Source: Candidatus Gastranaerophilales bacterium
Lineage (GTDB): Bacteria > Cyanobacteriota > Vampirovibrionia > Gastranaerophilales > Gastranaerophilaceae
Length of the DNA: 64,000 nucleotides
NCBI GenBank assembly: GCA_905234865.1
Contig: CAJOJE010000007.1
Location: 20,954-84,953, forward strand
Reading direction: 5' to 3'
Shown in pieces: positions 51,447 through 58,667 of the stretch (position 1 is its first letter; every line of letters starts with the position of its first letter). Both the position numbers and the translations under genes were made by a program. Below the pieces are notes generated by a model. It searched no databases, was not told the DNA's origin, and was given only the letters and a program-made list of their open reading frames with translations.

Positions 51447-52443
51447 TCAAAACAATATTTTTAGCGCCACTTGTAAACTTTATTGAAGAAATTAAATTTT
51501 CAATCGTAATATCAAGGATTTTCTTTTGGGCTTCTATCGTATTATAAGCGATGTTTGGAGTAATTAAGACATTATCTCTGTTTAGTATTTGCTCGGTTAT
51601 ATAAAAATTTTTAAAACATTTTTCTTTAACATGCTCAATATCTTTTAAATCTTTATTGTTGTATAAAAAATCTTCGCACTCAATCGTATCAAGCGCCGCA
51701 AAACCTGCTTTTTCCGCTATCAGGGCATTATATAAATCTTCTGTTTTAATAATTTCTCCTTTTGAACAATTAATTAAGACAACTCCTTTTTTCATAAGTT
51801 CAAATTTATTGGCGTCAATCAGCCCTAAGGTTTTATCCGTCAGGGGGCAGGTGAGAGTAATTATATCGGATATTTTGCAAAGTTTATCAAGCGGTAAATA
51901 ATTATATCCTTCAAATTGTACGATGTCGTAATAAAAAACATTCATATCAAAACTTTTTGCAATTCTGTAAACTTTTTTACCGATAGCGCCGAGTCCGATT
52001 ATCCCCATTGTTTTTTGATAAAGTTCTTTTCCGTTTATGTTGTTTTGTCTGACAAAGCCTTTAAACGGTTCTTGTTTGGCTTTAAATATATACCTTGTCG
52101 AACTTAATAAAGCCGCAAAGACAAATTCCGCACCCGAATTATCTCCAAAATGCGGAGCGTTAAAAACGGTGATACCCATTTTTTTTGCACATAATAAATC
52201 GACATGGGAAAATTCGCTTGACCTTAAAATTATAAATTTAAGGTTTTTAAATTTTGATAACACCTTGTTTCCCAAACTTGAATTTGTAAAAACCGAAATT
52301 ATTTTACAGTCTGAAACGCTTTCATCAATACGTGTATTACAATTTAAACTTGTTTCAAAGTAATACGGTTTAAAATTTTCGGGCAAATTTTTTTCTAAAT
52401 ATTCCTTTTCAAAAGGTTTTATATCAAAAAACGCAACTTTCAT
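51442..52443 (-). CDS. D-2-hydroxyacid dehydrogenase homologue with altered catalytic residues
   Basis: 333 residues with the D-lactate dehydrogenase/VanH layout: an N-terminal catalytic-type domain, NAD loop MGIIGLGAIGKKVYRIAKSF, LTCPLTDKTLGLID, LINCSKGEIIKTEDL and VLITPNIAYNT. Functional family members have Arg in the INxSRG motif and His in TPHIA; here these are Lys228 (NCSKG) and Asn297 (TPNIA), while the catalytic-site Glu (~255) remains. NAD binding should persist but reduction of 2-ketoacids is doubtful. The frame is intact, so it may have another role, for example sensing. It sits 8 nt upstream of deoC on the same strand. Confidence 0.82.
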   Translation of the reverse strand: MKVAFFDIKPFEKEYLEKNLPENFKPYYFETSLNCNTRIDESVSDCKIISVFTNSSLGNKVLSKFKNLKFIILRSSEFSHVDLLCAKKMGITVFNAPHFGDNSGAEFVFAALLSSTRYIFKAKQEPFKGFVRQNNINGKELYQKTMGIIGLGAIGKKVYRIAKSFDMNVFYYDIVQFEGYNYLPLDKLCKISDIITLTCPLTDKTLGLIDANKFELMKKGVVLINCSKGEIIKTEDLYNALIAEKAGFAALDTIECEDFLYNNKDLKDIEHVKEKCFKNFYITEQILNRDNVLITPNIAYNTIEAQKKILDITIENLISSIKFTSGAKNIVLI

Positions 52444-52523
52444 AAAATAAAAGATACCGTCTTTGAATAAAAAAATAATTCCCCACTTTACTTAGTAATC
52501 AGGATAAAATTTAAGTTTTAAAA

Positions 52524-52547
52524 AAAGCCCTCTTTTTTGAGGGCTTT
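52524..52547 (-). terminator. Intrinsic terminator after ctpA
   Basis: Stem AAAGCCCTC / GAGGGCTTT (9 bp, 6-nt loop); on the minus strand the 3' arm runs into seven T. It is 6 nt after the ctpA stop. Confidence 0.88.
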
Positions 52548-52552
52548 AATTA

Positions 52553-53770
52553 TTATTTAAGGGTTATTTTACCGTTTATCCGTTCTAAAAGATATTCGTT
52601 TGCTTTTTGAATTTGAGGGTCAATCTTTTTATCAACGTCCTCTTTTGTATAATCAACCGTTATGTCGGGCTCTATGCCTTTTTTATTGATATCCGTTCCT
52701 GACGGAGTTAAATATTTTTGAATTGTAATGTGCATTGCTCCGCCGTCCGGCATTCTGTTGATTTCTTGTACAAGTCCTTTTCCGAAAGATTTTTTTCCGA
52801 TTATTGTTGCTCTGTGATTATCTTTAAGTGCACCCGACAAGATTTCGCTCGCAGAAGCCGAACCGCCGTTAATTAAAACAACCAGAGGTTTATCTGTTAA
52901 AACTCCTTTTTGTGAAGTTTGAGTTTCTTTGTAACCGTCCCTGTCTACCGTTGATACGATTACTTTAGAGTCAAGAAAATAATCCGCAATGAAGATGGCA
53001 TTTGTTAAAAGACCTCCCGGGTTAGACCTTAAATCAATAATATAAGCGTCTTTATCAAGATTTTTTTCAATTGCGTCTTTGACTTCATCCGCCGCATTTC
53101 TGCTTATAAAAGAACTTAATCTTATATATCCGATATTCGGCGCAATTTCAACGTTTTCGGGTAATTTTGTAGAAACTGATTTTAATTCGATGTTTGCCCT
53201 TGTAATTGTGTATAATTTTGCTTGTTCATTCCCCCTTTTTACGAGAAGTTGAACCTGCGTTCCTTCTTTTCCCCGTATTTTGTCGGCAGCCGCATCAACG
53301 GTTATGCCTTTTGTTGATTTGCCGTCAATTTCAAGAATTTCATCTTCCGCTTTTAAACCCGCTCTTTCGCCGGGGGTATCTTCAAGAGGAGCAATGATTA
53401 AAAGTTTACCGTCACGAACACCTATTTGAACGCCTATTCCGGATAACTTTCCTTGAATTGAGGATGTTTCTTCCTGATATTCTTTCGGGTTTAAAAATCT
53501 CGTATAAACATCGTTTAAGCTTGATACCATTGTTTCAATGGCAACATAAGCATCGTCGTTTGTTTCAATAACGTCATCATATTTATGGCGCCATCTTTTC
53601 CATTCCTGATTATTGTTTGTTTGATCAACATATTTTGTGTTTATTAAATTCCATGCTCTGTCATATAAAGATTGGGGAGTTTGAGCCAATACGGCGTTAT
53701 ATGAGGTCGTGCAATGAAATAAACCGGCAAATAACAAGAGTAAAATTGCTTTTTTAAACAAATTTTTCAT
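52553..53770 (-). CDS. ctpA: Carboxy-terminal processing protease, S41 family
   Basis: 405 residues. Signal peptide or anchor with Cys (ILLLLFAGLFHCTTS). A tail-processing N-domain, a PDZ domain (GIGVQIGVRDGKLLIIAPLE, KAEDEILEIDGKSTKGI) and the S41 core: YIRLSSFISRNAADEV, DLRSNPGGLL, VLINGGSASASEILSGAL with the nucleophile Ser and GKKSFGKGLVQEI with the catalytic Lys. It cleaves C-termini of periplasmic proteins; cyanobacteria have several such CtpA proteins. GGAG precedes the ATG. Monocistronic with a terminator. Confidence 0.94.
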   Translation of the reverse strand: MKNLFKKAILLLLFAGLFHCTTSYNAVLAQTPQSLYDRAWNLINTKYVDQTNNNQEWKRWRHKYDDVIETNDDAYVAIETMVSSLNDVYTRFLNPKEYQEETSSIQGKLSGIGVQIGVRDGKLLIIAPLEDTPGERAGLKAEDEILEIDGKSTKGITVDAAADKIRGKEGTQVQLLVKRGNEQAKLYTITRANIELKSVSTKLPENVEIAPNIGYIRLSSFISRNAADEVKDAIEKNLDKDAYIIDLRSNPGGLLTNAIFIADYFLDSKVIVSTVDRDGYKETQTSQKGVLTDKPLVVLINGGSASASEILSGALKDNHRATIIGKKSFGKGLVQEINRMPDGGAMHITIQKYLTPSGTDINKKGIEPDITVDYTKEDVDKKIDPQIQKANEYLLERINGKITLK

Positions 53771-53871
53771 TTTTTAAATTCGCTCCTATTTCTTATAATC
53801 TAATTGTAGTATAAATTTGAACTTACGACAAATTTTAAAGCGAAATATTTGGCAAAAATGAATATATCAAG

Positions 53872-53877
53872 TAAAAT
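53872..53877 (+). promoter_or_regulatory. -10 box giving a leaderless cyclase transcript
   Basis: TAAAAT, then 6 nt (AAATAT) and the ATG at 53884. Confidence 0.5.
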
Positions 53878-53883
53878 AAATAT

Positions 53884-55839
53884 ATGGAAATTTCCGGAAA
53901 AAAATCTTTATTTTTAATATTGCTTGCCTCCGTCGTACTTTTCTTTTTGTTTTACACGATAGGGGACGTTATATTACAAACTAAATCATATAATTTCATG
54001 GTAAAACATACGACGGGCGATAATATCCCCTCGGATAAAATTGTTCTTGTCGTAATTGATGATAAATCTTTACATGAAATCGGGCGCTGGCCTTGGAAAA
54101 GAGATAAAACGATTGATATTTTCGATTATCTTGAATTTCATACCGACGCTAAAGCAATTGCATACGATGCGGTTATTATGGCTCCCGATAAGACAAACCC
54201 CGAATCCGACAGAATATTTTTCAATAACATAGGAAAATATTCTAAATTAATTGCGGGTATCGGCTTTATGGAAAAAGACTTTGACAATTACATAAACAAA
54301 GAAGAATTTAACGCTCTTTTGCCCGAAAAATCGGATATCGAAGTTATTGATAACAGAACTTCAAATGATAAAAGCCAAATTTTTTATAAAAGTTTTACCC
54401 CGTTTGTGGATGAATATTTTAAAAACGTAAAATTACTGGGTTCGGTGAATACCATTCAAGATTCTGACGGTTACATAAGGCGCATTGACCAGCTTGTTGA
54501 ATATAAAGGCAGATTATACCCTTCGCTCGGGCTTTTAACTTATGCAAAATATACGGGAATTAAAAATTTTATACTCGATAATGAATATTTAAGAGGCGAA
54601 AACGAGGAATACAAAGTAAAAATCCCGATTAAAAGCGATTTTGGGATGATTTACAATTACATTTATTTTTATAAAACAAAAGATAATATGTATTCTCATC
54701 AGGTAATATCCGCTTCAGACGTAATAAAATCTCTTGAAGCAATTAAAAAGGGCGAAGAACCTTTGCTTAAACCCGAAATTTTTAAGGACAAGGCGGTTTT
54801 TGTCGGTGCTAATGCCAATGCGCAAGCTCTTTTTGATATTAAAAGAACTCCTATTTCGGATACCTTTGCGGGAGTTGATATTCAGGCGACAAATTTCAAC
54901 AATTTACTCGATAATACTTTTTATACAACGGTAAGCGTTTATTATAATTTCTTCCTTGTATTGTTTGTTTTTCTCGTCGTACTTGTTTTTGTCGGGGTTC
55001 TTCCCGTTCCGACCGCTTTAATGTGCTCGTCATGCGCTATGCTTTTATACCTTTTGTTTGCTTTTGTTATGTATGATAACAGAATTGCAATCGGGCTTAT
55101 ACTTCCCGAAATAGCAATGCTTTTTGCAATCGGGTGCGGGTATTCGATGAAGTATCTTCTTGAAGGCAGGAAAAAAGAAAAAATTCAATCCGCAATGAGT
55201 AAGTATATTTCAAAGGATGTTATGAAAAACGTTGTACAAAATATAGATTCAATTAAACTCGGCGGAAAAAGAGCGGAAGTTACCGTTTTATTTGCGGATA
55301 TAAGAGGGTTTACATCAATTTCCGAGCAATTATCCGCTCTTGAAGTTACAAAAATATTGAACGAATATTTTTCGGAGCTTGTTCCTTTAATTGAACAACA
55401 TAACGGCATTTTGAACAAATTTATGGGAGATGCGGTCCTTGCAATTTTCGGCGAACCGATTAAAAATGAAAATCACCCTGTCGATGCCGTTAAATGTGCG
55501 GATAAAATGTTGAAAAAAGTTCGCAGACTTCAAGAAAAATGGTTATCCGAAGGTAAACCAAGAATTGATATCGGCGTTGGTATTGCAACGGGAGAAGTTT
55601 TTATCGGTAATATAGGTTCGGAAACAAGGCTTGAATATACCGTTATCGGAGATACCGTAAATACGGCAAGCAGAATTGAAAATTATAATAAGGTGTACAG
55701 AACCAATTTTCTTATAAGCGAAGAAACTTATTTGAGAGTGCAAAAATACGTTGACGTTATTAAAATAAGAGAAGTTTCAATCAGAGGCAAAGCTAAAAAA
55801 ATCAATATATACGAAGTTTTGAGAATTTTGGATGTATAA
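53884..55839 (+). CDS. CHASE2-domain class III adenylate cyclase
   Basis: 651 residues. One N-terminal membrane helix (~8-28), a ~300-residue periplasmic CHASE2 sensor (VLVVIDDKSLHEIGRWPWKR, FLDNTF-type end), three membrane helices (~350-425) and a cytoplasmic cyclase domain: FADIRGFTSISEQ (metal Asp), ILNKFMGDAVLAIFGEP (metal Asp and the adenine-selective Lys), RLEYTVIGDTVNTASRIE (selective Asp and catalytic Asn/Arg). It should make cAMP in response to an external signal; this layout is common in cyanobacteria. No Shine-Dalgarno; the -10 lies 6 nt before the ATG. Its end overlaps recG by 8 nt. Confidence 0.93.
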   Translation: MEISGKKSLFLILLASVVLFFLFYTIGDVILQTKSYNFMVKHTTGDNIPSDKIVLVVIDDKSLHEIGRWPWKRDKTIDIFDYLEFHTDAKAIAYDAVIMAPDKTNPESDRIFFNNIGKYSKLIAGIGFMEKDFDNYINKEEFNALLPEKSDIEVIDNRTSNDKSQIFYKSFTPFVDEYFKNVKLLGSVNTIQDSDGYIRRIDQLVEYKGRLYPSLGLLTYAKYTGIKNFILDNEYLRGENEEYKVKIPIKSDFGMIYNYIYFYKTKDNMYSHQVISASDVIKSLEAIKKGEEPLLKPEIFKDKAVFVGANANAQALFDIKRTPISDTFAGVDIQATNFNNLLDNTFYTTVSVYYNFFLVLFVFLVVLVFVGVLPVPTALMCSSCAMLLYLLFAFVMYDNRIAIGLILPEIAMLFAIGCGYSMKYLLEGRKKEKIQSAMSKYISKDVMKNVVQNIDSIKLGGKRAEVTVLFADIRGFTSISEQLSALEVTKILNEYFSELVPLIEQHNGILNKFMGDAVLAIFGEPIKNENHPVDAVKCADKMLKKVRRLQEKWLSEGKPRIDIGVGIATGEVFIGNIGSETRLEYTVIGDTVNTASRIENYNKVYRTNFLISEETYLRVQKYVDVIKIREVSIRGKAKKINIYEVLRILDV

Positions 55840-58255
55840 TAACGGGTTTGATGAAATATATACAAACATTAAAAAAGCAATCGAAGTTGAAAAGAAAAAG
55901 CAATATATTAATGTTGAGGGTAAAAATTCAAACTTTTCAAATTTTATATTGAAAAACCTCTCTGACTTTAGAAAGCTTTTACCCCAAAACGAAAAGATGA
56001 AACTTGAGCCTTTGTATCTTTCCTTTGAGCAATACGGCGTAATTTCCTTAAATGACAGAATAAGAGTCGTAGATAATTTAATTGCGCTATTTGTCGTATA
56101 TAAAAAAATAAAAGATAAAAAAGAAGAATTAATTAAAAAACAAGCCTTAGAAGCTTCTAATATTAAATCAAAAGCAAATTCGACAGATGACATTGATGTT
56201 TGCTACGTTAAGGGCGTCGGGCCAAAAATTGCCGAATTGTTTAAAAAAATAGGAATAAGGACGGTAAAAGATTTAATTGAATATTACCCTAAAAAATATA
56301 TCGATTATGAAGGAAAATGTAAAATATCGGATTTAGAATTAAATAAAAACGTGACGATATTGGGAAAAATTTCAAGTTCAAGCGTTTATCAGGCAAAAAG
56401 CGGACTTACCGTTCATACAATCACGATATCGGACGGTTCGGGGAAAATTTCCGTAAGCTTTTTTTACAAAATTAAAAACAGGAAAATGATTGAAATTTAT
56501 AAATCGAGATATCCCGTCGGGTTAGGCTGTATTGCAATAGGTACGGTGAAATTCGATAATTTTACAAACCGTCTTACTCTTGATAAACCGGATATTCAAA
56601 TTATAACGGGAGAATTTGGTGATGAGGATAATTCGTTGGAGGGAAGAATTGTCCCTGTTTATCCTTTGAGTGAAAATTTAACTTCAAGAATGATAAAAAA
56701 TGCGGTAAAAAATGCGCTTGAAAAATACGGAGATTTACTTGAAGATAAATTGCCCAAAGAAATTATCCAAAAAAGGAATTTGGAAGATTATAAAAATGCC
56801 GTCTATAAAATTCATTTCCCAAAGGATATGGAAGAAGTTAAAAAATCAAGAACAAGGCTAGTTTATGAAGAACTTTTTATATCCCAATTGAATATGGCAA
56901 TTTTAAGAGAAGAAAACAGGAAGCTTAAATCGGTAAGCCTTGATATAAAGGAAAACGGGCTTGTATATAATTTTGTAAAATCACTTCCTTTTGAACTTAC
57001 GAATGCCCAAAAAAATGCTTTTTCGGAAATTTTAAACGATATAAAATCCACAATACCCATGCAAAGGCTTCTTCAAGGCGATGTCGGAAGCGGAAAAACG
57101 GTTGTTGCCTGCATGGTTTTGCTTGCTGCGATTGAAAACGGCTATCAGGGCGCAATTATGGCGCCTACGGAAATTCTGGCTTCTCAACATTATAAAAATT
57201 TCGTAAAATGGCTTTTGCCCGCAGGAGTAAGCGTAGGACTATTCTTGGGAAAAAACTCGGCAAAAACAAGACGTGAAATGCTCCAAAATTTAAAAAGCGG
57301 TCAGATGAACATAGCCGTTGGCACTCATGCTTTAATTCAAGATGAGGTCGAATTTAAAAATTTGGGAATGATTGTAATTGATGAACAGCACAGATTTGGG
57401 GTAAATCAGAGATTAAAACTTTTTTCAAAAGGTAATTCTCCCCAAACTCTTACCATGACCGCAACTCCAATTCCAAGAACTCTTGCGCTCACGCTCCATG
57501 GCGACCTTGACGTTACGACAATTGATGAAATGCCGAAAGGAAGACTGCCGATAAAAACTTTTCTGACAGGCGCCTCGGGAAGAACTTCCGCTTTTGAAAA
57601 AATAAAAAACGAGATAAAAGAAGGCAGACAAGCATATATCGTATACCCCTTAATTGACGAATCGGAAACAATAAGCGCAAAAAATGCAACCGAAGAATGG
57701 GAAAAATTAAGAAACGGAACGTTTAAAGGGTATAAAATCGGTCTTTTGCACGGGAAATTGAAGCCCGAAGAAAAAGACAAGGTTATGAACGATTTTAAAA
57801 ATAAAGTTTATGATATTCTTGTTTGCACGACGGTTGTCGAAGTAGGTGTTGATGTTCCGAACGCTACCGTAATTGTTATAGAAAATGCGGAAAGGTTCGG
57901 CTTATCTCAATTGCACCAGTTAAGAGGGCGTGTCGGAAGGTCTGACCTGCAGTCTTATTGCTATTTAATTATGGGAAAAAGTTCAAAAACAACAAAAGAA
58001 AAACTCTCCGTTTTAGCCGAAACAAATAACGGTTTTATTGTTGCTCAAAAAGATTTGGAAATTAGAGGCCCCGGAGAATTTACGGGTGTCCGTCAGTCGG
58101 GTTTGGCGGAATTTAGCCTTTTTGATTTTACAAAAGATATCGAGCTTCTTGAAATTTCAAGAAATGACGCTTTTGAATTCGTAAAAAATCATAATATGGA
58201 AGATTATCCGAAATTAAAGGCTTGCGCAATAGAAAACTCTCTTTTTAAAAGTTGA
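55832..58255 (+). CDS. recG: ATP-dependent DNA helicase RecG
   Basis: 807 residues, longer than the E. coli protein by an N-terminal ~110-residue helical extension of the kind seen in cyanobacterial RecG. Then the wedge OB fold (VCYVKGVGPKIAELFKKIGI, KNVTILGKISSSSVYQ), Walker A QGDVGSGKTVVA, MAPTEILASQH, VVIDEQHRFGVNQR, TMTATPIPRTLALT, STAND-type VVEVGVDVPNATVIVIENA and FGLSQLHQLRGRVGR. It reverses stalled replication forks. Start lies inside the cyclase gene (8-nt overlap). Confidence 0.96.
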   Translation: MYNNGFDEIYTNIKKAIEVEKKKQYINVEGKNSNFSNFILKNLSDFRKLLPQNEKMKLEPLYLSFEQYGVISLNDRIRVVDNLIALFVVYKKIKDKKEELIKKQALEASNIKSKANSTDDIDVCYVKGVGPKIAELFKKIGIRTVKDLIEYYPKKYIDYEGKCKISDLELNKNVTILGKISSSSVYQAKSGLTVHTITISDGSGKISVSFFYKIKNRKMIEIYKSRYPVGLGCIAIGTVKFDNFTNRLTLDKPDIQIITGEFGDEDNSLEGRIVPVYPLSENLTSRMIKNAVKNALEKYGDLLEDKLPKEIIQKRNLEDYKNAVYKIHFPKDMEEVKKSRTRLVYEELFISQLNMAILREENRKLKSVSLDIKENGLVYNFVKSLPFELTNAQKNAFSEILNDIKSTIPMQRLLQGDVGSGKTVVACMVLLAAIENGYQGAIMAPTEILASQHYKNFVKWLLPAGVSVGLFLGKNSAKTRREMLQNLKSGQMNIAVGTHALIQDEVEFKNLGMIVIDEQHRFGVNQRLKLFSKGNSPQTLTMTATPIPRTLALTLHGDLDVTTIDEMPKGRLPIKTFLTGASGRTSAFEKIKNEIKEGRQAYIVYPLIDESETISAKNATEEWEKLRNGTFKGYKIGLLHGKLKPEEKDKVMNDFKNKVYDILVCTTVVEVGVDVPNATVIVIENAERFGLSQLHQLRGRVGRSDLQSYCYLIMGKSSKTTKEKLSVLAETNNGFIVAQKDLEIRGPGEFTGVRQSGLAEFSLFDFTKDIELLEISRNDAFEFVKNHNMEDYPKLKACAIENSLFKS

Positions 58256-58348
58256 AGTTTAATAATTCTTCATAAAACCGATTTGGCAGGGCAATATTTT
58301 TTTATCAGGTGTTTTATCATGCCGACAATAAAGGTAAAAGGCGGGTAA

Positions 58349-58657
58349 ATGCAGGCAGTTTCATCGAACTCATTTTTTAACCGGGACTTGGTAAATAACT
58401 CAAATAATAAACCAAATCCCATGAAAAACGGTGATTATACTTTTTCTGTCGTAACGCCTCCGAATAATTTGCCGAGGGTTTCTTTGCATGATGAAATATG
58501 CGGCGATAAATATGTTCCTTCTCAGGATTTGCCGCCATTGGAACCCGTCAGGGAACAGGGTCAAAAAAATCCTCCGGGGTCTTTCAGTATGAAGATGTCT
58601 TTTGTTGCATCAATGCTTGCCTGTTTATCGTTATTGCCGTTTATCAGAAAGCGATGA
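58349..58657 (+). CDS. Small tail-anchored protein of unknown function
   Basis: 102 residues. Asn/Pro-rich soluble part (SSNSFFNRDLVNNSNNKPNP, PSQDLPPLEPVREQG) and a C-terminal hydrophobic segment (MKMSFVASMLACLSLLPFI) ending RKR, so it is likely anchored by its tail with the basic end in the cytoplasm. No N-terminal signal. It ends 10 nt before the second Ski2-like helicase and is probably co-transcribed with it. No homologue recognised; coding status rests on context and composition. Confidence 0.55.
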   Translation: MQAVSSNSFFNRDLVNNSNNKPNPMKNGDYTFSVVTPPNNLPRVSLHDEICGDKYVPSQDLPPLEPVREQGQKNPPGSFSMKMSFVASMLACLSLLPFIRKR

Positions 58658-58667
58658 GGGTAAAAAA

